Positions 9,525 to 17,790 of a DNA stretch of 64,000 nt are shown here, in pieces. Within the stretch, counting starts at the first letter, position 1. The number at the start of each line of letters is the position of its first letter. The notes beneath the pieces are model-generated. The model searched no databases. It was not told the DNA's origin and worked only from the letters and a program-made list of their open reading frames with translations. Source of the DNA: Sphingobacterium faecium (GTDB lineage Bacteria > Bacteroidota > Bacteroidia > Sphingobacteriales > Sphingobacteriaceae). The stretch lies in NCBI RefSeq assembly GCF_003054045.1, contig NZ_QBKH01000005.1, positions 372,001 to 436,000 of the forward strand, in the 5' to 3' direction. Made by a program: the position numbers and the translations under genes.

Positions 9525-11813
9525 ATGAAACAATGGACTTCCTTATTAGTCGCTGTTGCATTGGTTCCGACACTGGCTTTCACACAGCCAGCGAAAAAAC
9601 AAGATCCTAAAATGGATAAGTTTATCTCTGAACTGATGAAGAAAATGACAGTAGATGAAAAAATTGGTCAGCTAAACTTAGTTACTGCGGGCGAGGTAAC
9701 CACAGGTACTACGGCTAGCACTGGAGTTGAAGCAAAAATTGCAGCTGGTCAAATTGGTGGAATCTTTTCTATGACTACACCTAAAAAAATTCGCGCTGCT
9801 CAAGAACTTGCTGTCAATAAAACAAGATTAAAAATTCCGATGATATTTGGTCTTGACGTCATCCATGGATACAAAACGACTTTTCCAATTCCACTGGGGC
9901 TTTCTGCCACATGGGACATACCTTTAATTGAAAAAACTGCGCGTATAGCAGCACAGGAAGCTACCGCAGACGGAATCAATTGGACATTCTCTCCAATGGT
10001 TGACATCTCTAGAGATGCACGCTGGGGACGAATTTCTGAGGGTTCTGGAGAAGACCCCTATTTAGGCTCTCAAATTGCAAGAGCAATGGTCAAAGGATAT
10101 CAAGGCGATGATCTGACAGCAGTAAATACCATGATGGCTTGTGTAAAGCACTGGGCACTATATGGAGCTGCTGAATCGGGAAAAGATTATAATACGACCG
10201 ACATGAGTCTTCACCGTATGTATAATGAATACTTCCCTCCTTATAAAGCAGCTGTAGAAGCTGGAGCTGGAACAGTAATGACGTCATTTAATGATATCAA
10301 TGGAACACCAGCAACTGCTAATAAATGGTTAGTTACTGATGTTCTTCGCAAAGAATGGGGATTTAATGGTATGGTTGTAACAGATTATACTGGAATATCT
10401 GAGTTAATCGACCACGGTTTAGGAGATTTGAAACAAGTATCGGCACTTTCTATAAAAGCAGGTGTAGATATGGATATGGTATCTGAAGGATTCCTGAACA
10501 CTTTAAAGCAGTCACTCCAAGATGGCAAAGTCTCACAAAGTGATATTGATCGCGCTTGTCGATTGGTTTTGGAAGCGAAATATAAGTTAGGTTTATTTGA
10601 AGACCCTTACCGCTATTGCAATGAAGATCGTGCTCAAACTGAGTTATTGACACCTGCAAATCTAAAAGTTGCACGCGATGCCGCTACAAAATCTTTTGTG
10701 CTATTAAAAAATGACAACCAACTTCTGCCCTTACAGAAAAAAGGTACTGTGGCTGTTATAGGACCTTTAGCAAATACGCGAGCAAATATGGTGGGTACAT
10801 GGTCAGTAAGTTCTGACTTAGTCAATACTCCTTCCCTAGTCGAAGGCATGCAATCTGTTTTAGGCAATCAAGTGAAAATCGTAACGCACTTAGGTTCAAA
10901 TTTGCTAGAAGATGCCGTATATCAGGAACATGCGACTATGTTTGGCCGTACGATCCCGAGAGACAATAGACCTGAATCTGAAATTGTTGCTGAGGCTTTA
11001 CAGATAGCTGCCCAAGCGGATGTTATTGTAGCTGCATTAGGTGAATCATCAGAGATGTCTGGTGAAAGCTCAAGCCGGACAGAAATTGGTATTCCTGCGA
11101 TACAACAACGTCTTTTGTCGGAATTATTAAAAACAGGTAAGCCCGTCGTACTCGTCTTATTTGCAGGTAGACCAATGACCTTAACTTGGGAAAATGAACA
11201 CGTTCCAGCTATCTTGAATGCTTGGTTTGGAGGATCTGAAACAGGAGCTGCTGTTGCAGAAGTATTATTTGGTGATGTAAATCCGTCTGGAAAACTAACA
11301 TCTACCTTCCCTAGAAATGTTGGACAACTGCCAATTTATTATGCACATAAAAATACCGGTAGACCTTTAGCTGAAGGCGGATCCTTTCAAAAATTTAGAT
11401 CTAATTATATCGATGTCATCAACAGCCCTCTTTTTCCTTTTGGATATGGATTAAGTTACACTACATTCGATTACTCTGATCTAAAATTAGACAAATCTTC
11501 TATTAAAGCAGGACAATCTATCCAAGCGTCTGTAACATTGAGTAATACGGGTAAATATGATGGTGAGGAAGTTGTTCAGCTCTATATTAAAGATGTTGTT
11601 GGTTCAATAACACGTCCTGTCAAAGAATTAAAAGGTTTTAAAAAAGTATTTTTAAAGGCTGGCGAATCTAAAACTGTCAACTTTAAAGTTTCTGAGGAAG
11701 AACTGAAATTTTATAATAATGACTTAAAATTTGTGGCTGAGCCTGGAGATTTTATCCTATATATCGGTAAAAATTCTCAAGATTTATTAGAAAGTAAATT
11801 CCAATTAAAATAA
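9525..11813 (+). CDS. bglX: GH3 beta-glucosidase BglX-like, secreted
   Basis: Periplasmic exo-acting beta-glucosidase. A signal peptide (about 1-20, ending TLAFTQ) is followed by the GH3 N-terminal TIM barrel, with the KHW substrate-binding block (CVKHWALYG) and the nucleophile region GMVVTDYTG (Asp287). The C-terminal alpha/beta domain carries the likely acid/base glutamate in SGESSSR (Glu514), and a fibronectin III-like domain lies at about 665-750 (EEVVQLYIKD...RPVKELKGFKKV). At 762 residues it matches BglX length. It is the last gene of the susCD operon and is followed by a strong terminator. Beside a GH144-like endo-glucanase, the likely substrates are sophorose and longer beta-1,2-glucan oligosaccharides; other beta-linkages cannot be excluded. 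Confidence 0.95.
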   Translation: MKQWTSLLVAVALVPTLAFTQPAKKQDPKMDKFISELMKKMTVDEKIGQLNLVTAGEVTTGTTASTGVEAKIAAGQIGGIFSMTTPKKIRAAQELAVNKTRLKIPMIFGLDVIHGYKTTFPIPLGLSATWDIPLIEKTARIAAQEATADGINWTFSPMVDISRDARWGRISEGSGEDPYLGSQIARAMVKGYQGDDLTAVNTMMACVKHWALYGAAESGKDYNTTDMSLHRMYNEYFPPYKAAVEAGAGTVMTSFNDINGTPATANKWLVTDVLRKEWGFNGMVVTDYTGISELIDHGLGDLKQVSALSIKAGVDMDMVSEGFLNTLKQSLQDGKVSQSDIDRACRLVLEAKYKLGLFEDPYRYCNEDRAQTELLTPANLKVARDAATKSFVLLKNDNQLLPLQKKGTVAVIGPLANTRANMVGTWSVSSDLVNTPSLVEGMQSVLGNQVKIVTHLGSNLLEDAVYQEHATMFGRTIPRDNRPESEIVAEALQIAAQADVIVAALGESSEMSGESSSRTEIGIPAIQQRLLSELLKTGKPVVLVLFAGRPMTLTWENEHVPAILNAWFGGSETGAAVAEVLFGDVNPSGKLTSTFPRNVGQLPIYYAHKNTGRPLAEGGSFQKFRSNYIDVINSPLFPFGYGLSYTTFDYSDLKLDKSSIKAGQSIQASVTLSNTGKYDGEEVVQLYIKDVVGSITRPVKELKGFKKVFLKAGESKTVNFKVSEEELKFYNNDLKFVAEPGDFILYIGKNSQDLLESKFQLK

Positions 11814-11833
11814 TTGATTACTCTTTTAACGTG

Positions 11834-11866
11834 GGAGCTATCTTAAATTAGATAGCTCCTTTTTTT
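11834..11866 (+). terminator. Rho-independent terminator of the susCD operon
   Basis: 10-bp GC-containing stem, arms 11834-11843 and 11850-11859 with a 6-nt loop, followed directly by seven T residues (11860-11866). Confidence 0.93.
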
Positions 11867-12003
11867 ATGTTATTAAAAAAATATAATGGGTCATCTACTC
11901 CATCATGCATCCCTCACAACATGAGTAGTACTCTTACTTAATATTTACTGTAAAATGAATTGTATGTGGCGATCGCAAAAATAGGCTGCTGACTTAAAAT
12001 AAA

Positions 12004-12029
12004 AAAGCCGCATCTCACGACGGGGCTTT
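12004..12029 (-). terminator. Probable terminator of the NTF2-like gene
   Basis: Short inverted repeat AAAGCC (12004-12009)/GGCTTT (12024-12029), followed on the minus strand by a T-rich tract. It lies 80 nt beyond the stop codon of the minus-strand gene. Its architecture resembles the orphan hairpins near 41.9 and 42.3 kb. Confidence 0.45.
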
Positions 12030-12111
12030 ACTAACTAAACATATGATTGATTGTTGGTATAGTTTAATTGAAATCGATTTTCAAAAAATTAATGAGGGTA
12101 AAATCATCAGC

Positions 12112-12546
12112 TTATTGATAGGTATGAACCGACGTAAGGACTTTCCAAGCACCGTCTTCGTTAATTAAAGTAACTAGATCTGTCATGGTAAAATTTTCAA
12201 ATTTCAAAGTAACTTTCGCAATCATAGAATTTGGGCATTGTTCCAATACTTGGTAAGAAGTGATGCAATTTAATTTTTCTCCTCGCTGCTTTTTTAAAAA
12301 ATTAATAATTTCAGAACGACTGTGACTTTTGGATTTTTCAGTTTGTATCCGTTGGCAGAATTCTGGAGCAAATAATTGTTCCAATCCAATAGATTCTCCC
12401 TCTGTAATGACTTCTAAATAATGATCTAGGGCCAATTTTGCCATTGAAAGATTGATAGTCCTTTTTTCAGGCCTACCATCAGCCATCGTGCATATTGATA
12501 TGACGATAAGGGCTGCTGTTGCACATGTTTTTAATAAAGTTTTCAT
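12112..12546 (-). CDS. Small secreted NTF2-like (lumazine-binding-like) protein
   Basis: 144-residue protein with a signal peptide (about 1-22, ALIVISICTMADG) and an NTF2/SnoaL-type fold suggested by YLEVITEGESIGLEQLFAPEF, then a run of beta-strands ending TLINEDGAWKVLTSVHTYQ. This layout is like the Bacteroidota 'putative lumazine-binding' proteins of PF12893. These have no established reaction. The gene stands alone, convergent with the susCD operon and separated from the Lrp-type regulator by 200 bp. Role unknown; probably periplasmic. Confidence 0.7.
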   Translation of the reverse strand: MKTLLKTCATAALIVISICTMADGRPEKRTINLSMAKLALDHYLEVITEGESIGLEQLFAPEFCQRIQTEKSKSHSRSEIINFLKKQRGEKLNCITSYQVLEQCPNSMIAKVTLKFENFTMTDLVTLINEDGAWKVLTSVHTYQ

Positions 12547-12746
12547 TGGTCTTTATTTTACATGTTCCTTTTTTAGTACTGATCCCTAGTTAAATGCAAT
12601 TATTTGAGCGCTTTTTTATTAAATCAACTCAAAGAATCCAATACATGACCTCTAATCAAAAACCAAAGGCAGATCGATAGGTATTTTACAAACAGTTGTG
12701 TATCGCTTATCGAATAGGGCGATCCAAAATAAAAAGTGCCGGATAT

Positions 12747-13199
12747 TTACAAGATGATATTTCGCTTAAACGCACAGCCCAGCTCAATGATGGTATCCGT
12801 TTTTGAAATCCCGGGAATACTATCTATTTTATCATATAATAACTGTCTCATGTGCTCATGGTCTTTCGCTATAATTTTTAAGTAAAGCGTATAATTTCCA
12901 GTGATATAGTAACATTCTGTCACTTCCGGTATTTTTTGCAATTCTTCAATAATTCTTTTAGAATCATGATCCTTTTCCAGGGAGATACCAGTAAAAGCTC
13001 CCCAATCATACCCCAGTTTTTTTTCATTTAAAACAGGTTTAATCCCTACTAAAATTCCCTGATCAATTAATCGCGTAATTCGTTGATGAATCATGGTATT
13101 GGAAACTCCTAATATGGCAGCAATAGCTGAATAAGCCATCCGTCCATCTGCCTCCAAATGTTTCAAAATCTGTCTGTCAAAATCATCTAATTGACTCAT
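12747..13199 (-). CDS. Lrp/AsnC-family transcriptional regulator
   Basis: 150-residue feast/famine regulator. The N-terminal winged helix-turn-helix (residues 4-60) carries the canonical DRQILKHLEADGRMAYSAIA and VSNTMIHQRITRLIDQGIL. The C-terminal RAM ligand-binding domain (about 68-142) includes VTECYYITGNYTLYLKI and ELGC. It is divergent from rocD across 129 bp, so it very likely controls arginine/ornithine catabolism and itself in response to an amino acid. The ligand cannot be read from the sequence; arginine or ornithine is the natural guess. Confidence 0.93.
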   Translation of the reverse strand: MSQLDDFDRQILKHLEADGRMAYSAIAAILGVSNTMIHQRITRLIDQGILVGIKPVLNEKKLGYDWGAFTGISLEKDHDSKRIIEELQKIPEVTECYYITGNYTLYLKIIAKDHEHMRQLLYDKIDSIPGISKTDTIIELGCAFKRNIIL

Positions 13200-13228
13200 A
13201 GTTTACTTTTCTATATGCTGGAATGAAT

Positions 13229-13277
13229 AAGTTAAATTACACATTTTAATGCAAACAAAAAGTTTAATTTAACTTTT
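13229..13277. promoter_or_regulatory. Putative Lrp/AsnC operator between the regulator and rocD
   Basis: AAGTTAAATT at 13229-13238 is repeated in inverted orientation as AATTTAACTT at 13266-13275. The latter sits in a near-palindrome AAAAGTTTAATTTAACTTTT (13258-13277). A further GTTTAAAT lies at 13291-13298. Phased AT-rich inverted repeats in the divergent gap are what an Lrp-type octamer would bind. Assignment rests on position and symmetry only. Confidence 0.5.
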
Positions 13278-13328
13278 CATGCATTAATTAGTTTAAATAT
13301 TGTACATTTATTTGATAATTCCAATACT

Positions 13329-14588
13329 ATGAATGATTTAACAAATGAAACGAAAAGCAATGCCTTCATTGCAAAGGAAAGTAAATATGGAGCACATAAT
13401 TACCATCCACTTCCTGTTGTCTTGTCGAGAGGAAAAGGTGTATTTGTTTGGGATGTAGAAGATCGTCGCTATTACGACTTTCTTTCTGCCTATTCTGCCG
13501 TAAATCAAGGACATTGTCATCCAAGAATTATTAAAGCATTAACGCAACAGGCAGAAAAACTGACCCTTACTTCTAGGGCCTTCTACAGTGATCAACTGGG
13601 TAATTTTGAGGAATACATTTGCAAACTATTTGGTTATGACAAAGCATTAATCATGAATTCTGGAGTAGAGGCTGTAGAAACTGCCATGAAGCTCTGTCGA
13701 AAATGGGCTTATCTCGTTAAAGGTATTGCTAAAGACCAAGCTAAAATTGTTTTTGCTCAGGGCAATTTCCATGGCAGGACAATTTCCATTATTTCGGCTT
13801 CTACCGATGATTCTGCAAAAAAAGATTTTGGACCATTTCTAGAAGGGGTGTTACAAGTGCCCTATAACGATGTGGATGCATTTGAAAATTTATTAGAAAA
13901 TGATGTAAATATAGCCGGATTTATTGTTGAACCTATTCAAGGAGAAGCTGGTATCATCGTGCCAGATCATGACTATCTAGCTCGTATAAAAGCAATATGT
14001 AAAAAATACAATGTACTATTTATTGTCGATGAAATCCAAACAGGGATTGCACGAACAGGCAATATGTTGGCTTCTTACGATATCGATGGTTACAACAACA
14101 GTACTAAGCCCGACCTATTGATTTTAGGAAAAGCATTATCGGGAGGTGTACTTCCTGTCTCTGCTGTTTTGGCAGACGATGCGATTATGTTAACCATTAA
14201 GCCGGGAGAGCATGGTTCAACATATGGAGGTAATCCTTTGGCATGCGCAGTATCCATGGAAGCACTACAAGTCGTGCTTGATGAGCATTTGGCCGAGAAT
14301 GCCGAAAATATGGGTCAGTTATTTAGAAATGGTCTTGAAGAAATGATGACCAGATGTCCCATCATCACAGAAGTCAGAGGCAAAGGATTATTAAATGCGA
14401 TCGTTATTGATAGTGAAGAAGAAGACGATCTAGCTTGGGAAATTTGTTTAAAATTTAAGGAAAATGGATTATTGGCGAAACCGACCCATGGCAATAAAAT
14501 TCGCTTAGCCCCTCCTTTGGTTATGACACAAGAACAGATCGAGGAAAGTTTAAAAATAATTGAGAAATCCCTAAAACACTTTTCCTAA
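13329..14588 (+). CDS. rocD: Ornithine aminotransferase
   Basis: PLP-dependent class-III aminotransferase converting ornithine and 2-oxoglutarate to glutamate-5-semialdehyde and glutamate. Family blocks visible: [47 protein letters not shown], the PLP aspartate in [12 protein letters not shown], the Schiff-base lysine in [18 protein letters not shown], and [16 protein letters not shown]. 419 residues is a normal length. Arginase starts 6 bp after the stop, giving a two-gene arginine-degradation operon divergent from an Lrp-family regulator. Confidence 0.96.
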   Translation: MNDLTNETKSNAFIAKESKYGAHNYHPLPVVLSRGKGVFVWDVEDRRYYDFLSAYSAVNQGHCHPRIIKALTQQAEKLTLTSRAFYSDQLGNFEEYICKLFGYDKALIMNSGVEAVETAMKLCRKWAYLVKGIAKDQAKIVFAQGNFHGRTISIISASTDDSAKKDFGPFLEGVLQVPYNDVDAFENLLENDVNIAGFIVEPIQGEAGIIVPDHDYLARIKAICKKYNVLFIVDEIQTGIARTGNMLASYDIDGYNNSTKPDLLILGKALSGGVLPVSAVLADDAIMLTIKPGEHGSTYGGNPLACAVSMEALQVVLDEHLAENAENMGQLFRNGLEEMMTRCPIITEVRGKGLLNAIVIDSEEEDDLAWEICLKFKENGLLAKPTHGNKIRLAPPLVMTQEQIEESLKIIEKSLKHFS

Positions 14589-14594
14589 ATATTC

Positions 14595-15560
14595 ATGAAA
14601 AGAGCGATTCAATTAATTAAAAACAGATCTGATATTGGTGCAGGAACTCGAGGTTCTGACCTCGGTATTGATGCCATAGAAATTGCTGCAATTAACAAAG
14701 GGAGTCAGTATTTTAATACATACACTTATGTCGATATACAGACACGCAATGGTACCATCTATGATCCACTCATTTATCCATTTGGAAGACGGATCAAACA
14801 GGTGTTACAACAGTGTAAGCTATTAGCGATATCTGTGGAAGATTGTTTATTAGAAGAAAAATTTCCACTCGTATTCTCGGGAGACCATTCATCAGCAATT
14901 GGAACTATTAGTGGTATAAAATCAGCTTTTCCTGATAAAACCTTAGGGGTTATATGGATTGACGCGCATGCTGATCTACACGCTCCCTATACTACTCCTT
15001 CAGGCAATCTACACGGTATGCCCTTAGCGGCTGTACTAGGCATTGATAATCTTGAAAATCAAATCAATGACATTGACGAGGAAACTAAAAAATATTGGAA
15101 TAAACTAAAATCGATTGGAACTTCAAATGCTAAATTGAGATCAGAACATCTGATCTATTTTGGAGTCCGCGATACAGAACCACCAGAAGAAAATTTAATT
15201 GAGAAACTAGCCATCAAAAAATATCCAGTTGAAAAGGTCAGAAATAGGAGTATCAAAGTCTGTGTTGCCGATGCATTACAACATTTAGCAGCATGTGATA
15301 TCGTCTATGTCTCTTTTGATGTTGATAGTATGGATAGTGAATTAATTTCTAATGGAACTGGAACCCCAGTTCCTAAGGGATTTGATCCAACAGAAATTAC
15401 CGAAATACTTCAGGAAATCATTGCTTCAGGAAAAGTAATCTGTTTAGAACTTGTCGAGGTGAATCCCCTACTTGATAGTCAAGGCAATCGAATGGCGGAA
15501 GTTGCTTTCGAAATTTTAGAACAAGTCACAGAATCAATCGAGGCATTGAGCACACGTTAA
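14595..15560 (+). CDS. rocF: Arginase (ureohydrolase family)
   Basis: Mn-dependent hydrolase of arginine to ornithine and urea. All three metal-binding signatures are present: GDHSSAIGT, WIDAHADLHAP and SFDVDSMD, with a conserved downstream glutamate in LELVEVNP. The ureohydrolase family also contains agmatinase and formimidoylglutamase. Co-transcription with rocD makes arginase the best reading, since the product ornithine is the substrate of the preceding enzyme. 321 residues, close to the usual 300-320. Confidence 0.92.
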   Translation: MKRAIQLIKNRSDIGAGTRGSDLGIDAIEIAAINKGSQYFNTYTYVDIQTRNGTIYDPLIYPFGRRIKQVLQQCKLLAISVEDCLLEEKFPLVFSGDHSSAIGTISGIKSAFPDKTLGVIWIDAHADLHAPYTTPSGNLHGMPLAAVLGIDNLENQINDIDEETKKYWNKLKSIGTSNAKLRSEHLIYFGVRDTEPPEENLIEKLAIKKYPVEKVRNRSIKVCVADALQHLAACDIVYVSFDVDSMDSELISNGTGTPVPKGFDPTEITEILQEIIASGKVICLELVEVNPLLDSQGNRMAEVAFEILEQVTESIEALSTR

Positions 15561-15577
15561 CAATCTCTTCTTTCATC

Positions 15578-15621
15578 ATTGGACAGATAATACATTTATA
15601 ACTAAATTGCATCTGTCCAAT
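15578..15621 (+). terminator. Hairpin after rocDF
   Basis: Perfect 11-bp inverted repeat, arms 15578-15588 and 15611-15621, loop of 22 nt, no long T run. Probable transcript end of rocDF. The rest of the gap to truA (15622-15830) shows only CATTTTTG (15794-15801), a near-match to the -7 consensus suitably placed for truA. Confidence 0.55.
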
Positions 15622-15830
15622 TAAAAATTCCTTAGTTGGCATCTACTATCTTGTAAACAAAATCTTCTTCCATCCAAAATGATTAACAGGTGTTCGATGC
15701 TGAACTGTTTCGGTTCTACCTATCTCCCTCCATATGATGGGATATCATTCAATTTTTGGATAATAAAAAACTCCTAAATGAATATTATACTAGCATTTTT
15801 GCGTAAAATTGTATCATATACAAAAGTAAA

Positions 15831-16631
15831 TTGAGATTTTTTTTCCATATTGCCTATCAAGGTCAAGATTACAGCGGTTGGCAAAGACAACCAGATGTCA
15901 AGAGTGTACAGGAAGTTTTAGAAACTACGCTTTCTAAAATTTTAAAAGTACAAACCACTATATTTGGATGTGGACGTACGGATGCTCAAGTACATGCCAG
16001 TCAATATTTTTTTCATGCCGATATGGAAAAAGAATGTGATTTTGATTTACTTTATCGATTAAACAAAGCTCTTCCTACCAACATCGCTGTTTACGATATT
16101 ATAAAAATGGAAGGCAAACCTCATGCTCGTTTTGACGCTATACATAGAGAATACGATTATTTTATACATACGTATAAAGATCCTTTCTTAAGCAATCAAA
16201 GTTCTTTATACTTATATCCAAATTTAGATCTGCAAAAAATGAGCGAGGCCGCTAAACTGTTGCTTAAATACAAAGATTTTCGTCCCTTTTGTACTCATCC
16301 TGATAAAAATGAGCATACCCTATGTCAAGTATCGTCGACCGGAATATATGTAAATACAAAAGGGGATCGGATTCGTTTTAATATAGCTAGTAATCGCTTT
16401 TTAGGAAAAATGATTCGTATTATAACAGGTAAATTGTTGAAAATAGCTGTTGGTGAATTGAGTATTGATGAATTTGAAAATCATTTAATAACATTAGAAG
16501 TACCAAAAATATTAAACCCAGCCTATCCAATCGGATTATACCTTTCTAAAGTTAAATATCCATATTTAGACCTGCCCCCACGAACTGATTTTTTGAGCCC
16601 GACACAAAGTTCAGACTGGCTATTGATTTAA
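15831..16631 (+). CDS. truA: TruA-type tRNA pseudouridine synthase
   Basis: Isomerises uridine to pseudouridine in the tRNA anticodon arm. The catalytic motif reads GRTDAQVHA with Asp51, where the usual TruA form is GRTDAGVHA; the change is outside the catalytic Asp but is notable. Other TruA blocks are DYSGWQRQPDVKSVQEVLE, ALPTNIAVYD, ARFDAIHREYDYFI and RFLGKMIRIITGKLL. The start is TTG (no in-frame ATG nearby), 30 nt after a near-consensus -7 box CATTTTTG. 266 residues is slightly long. The variant motif suggests a Bacteroidota paralogue of the canonical TruA, so the exact tRNA position is uncertain. Confidence 0.88.
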   Translation: MRFFFHIAYQGQDYSGWQRQPDVKSVQEVLETTLSKILKVQTTIFGCGRTDAQVHASQYFFHADMEKECDFDLLYRLNKALPTNIAVYDIIKMEGKPHARFDAIHREYDYFIHTYKDPFLSNQSSLYLYPNLDLQKMSEAAKLLLKYKDFRPFCTHPDKNEHTLCQVSSTGIYVNTKGDRIRFNIASNRFLGKMIRIITGKLLKIAVGELSIDEFENHLITLEVPKILNPAYPIGLYLSKVKYPYLDLPPRTDFLSPTQSSDWLLI

Positions 16632-16720
16632 ATGTTGCATGCGGTCATTGTCATACTTCTGGTACTTTTTCATTGATAACATCGTATTCATTTCCCATAA
16701 TGGGATTGAAAAATACGGTT

Positions 16721-17071
16721 CTAAAACTCTTGTAATAGCTTAATTATATTTTCGATTGGACGACCAATAACAGCTTTACCATTCTTTACTACGATGGGTC
16801 GTTCGATAAGAATGGGATTTTGCAACATGACATCGATCCATTCATTATCCGTAAGTATAAGATCTTTGAAGTTTTCTTGAAATATAGTTTCATGATGTCT
16901 AATTAACTGAAGTGGCTTCATTTTAAGTATAGTCAATAGATTTTTCATTTCGTCTTTACTGGGCACATCAGTTATATATTCTTGTATATTGAATTCGACA
17001 TGTTTACTCATTAACAAATCCAATGCAGCACAACTTTTACTACACAATTTATTGTGGTATATCTTTATCAT
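16721..17071 (-). CDS. ArsC-family (arsenate reductase-like) thioredoxin-fold protein
   Basis: 116-residue protein of the ArsC/Spx fold. The N-terminal IYHNKLCSKSCAALDLL holds the candidate redox cysteine 10, and the C-terminal ILIERPIVVKNGKAVIGRP carries the conserved anion-binding arginines. It is full length for the short glutaredoxin-dependent arsenate reductases. No arsR, arsB or acr3 is adjacent, so arsenate resistance is not supported by context. A YffB/ArsC-like redox role is equally possible. Confidence 0.85.
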   Translation of the reverse strand: MIKIYHNKLCSKSCAALDLLMSKHVEFNIQEYITDVPSKDEMKNLLTILKMKPLQLIRHHETIFQENFKDLILTDNEWIDVMLQNPILIERPIVVKNGKAVIGRPIENIIKLLQEF

Positions 17072-17149
17072 GATGACAATTTATTACAATTAAAACAATA
17101 AGCCATTTGATCATATCCATATCGCTTATTGGCCACCTATAGCGGACTT

Positions 17150-17692
17150 CTACACCTCTATTTGTTTAATAAGCTGAATTTCAGCATTGATCCGAACTTC
17201 ATCACTAACAACAATATTACCGGCTTCGGTTACAGCATCCCAGGTTAAACCAAAATTCTTACGGCTCAATGAACCACTCAGTGAAAAACCGGCCTTAGTT
17301 TGACCATAACTATCCATAACAATTCCTCCAAATGAAACCTCCAACTTAACTGTCTGAGTAATGGAACCAATCGTTAATGCACCAGTTAAGACGGCGTGGC
17401 TATTAGCTCCCTGATATTTACTTCCCCTTAACCTTAAATGACTATATACATTTGCATTAAAAAAATCAGCGGATTTTAGATGCTCATCTCTTTGTTTATC
17501 ATTGGTATTAATTGAATTAATTTCGGCAGCAAATTCAATGTTTTTAGCCGTATTAAAATTGTCATTATGAGTTTCCAGCTCAAGTGTAAATTTTTCGAAA
17601 TAACCCGTTATCGTAGTGATCATTAAATGTTTCACTTTAAAAGACACTTCACTATGACTAGGGTCAATCGACCATTTATTTGATACGATCAT
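17150..17692 (-). CDS. YceI-family lipocalin-like protein
   Basis: 180 residues matching YceI from the first strand: WSIDPSHSEVSFKVKHLMIT, GYFEKFTLEL, DEHLKSADFFNA, LTIGSITQTVKLEVSFGG and LSRKNFGLTWDAVTEAGNIVVSDEV. YceI proteins are antiparallel barrels that bind polyprenyl or other amphiphilic molecules. This copy has no signal peptide, so it is probably cytoplasmic, as many Bacteroidota copies are. It precedes the ArsC-like gene (78 bp gap) on the same strand; the two may share a transcript. Confidence 0.94.
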   Translation of the reverse strand: MIVSNKWSIDPSHSEVSFKVKHLMITTITGYFEKFTLELETHNDNFNTAKNIEFAAEINSINTNDKQRDEHLKSADFFNANVYSHLRLRGSKYQGANSHAVLTGALTIGSITQTVKLEVSFGGIVMDSYGQTKAGFSLSGSLSRKNFGLTWDAVTEAGNIVVSDEVRINAEIQLIKQIEV

Positions 17693-17790
17693 TCATTCGT
17701 TTTTAAAATATGATATTCCAGATACTGAGCACTGGTTATCAAACACTACTCACTTAAAATATAAATTGTATTTGCACCTAAATATGAGAC

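Noticed and set aside
16721-17071. Arsenate-resistance operon.
   Set aside because: Only an ArsC-fold protein is present; no ars regulator, efflux pump or phosphatase nearby.
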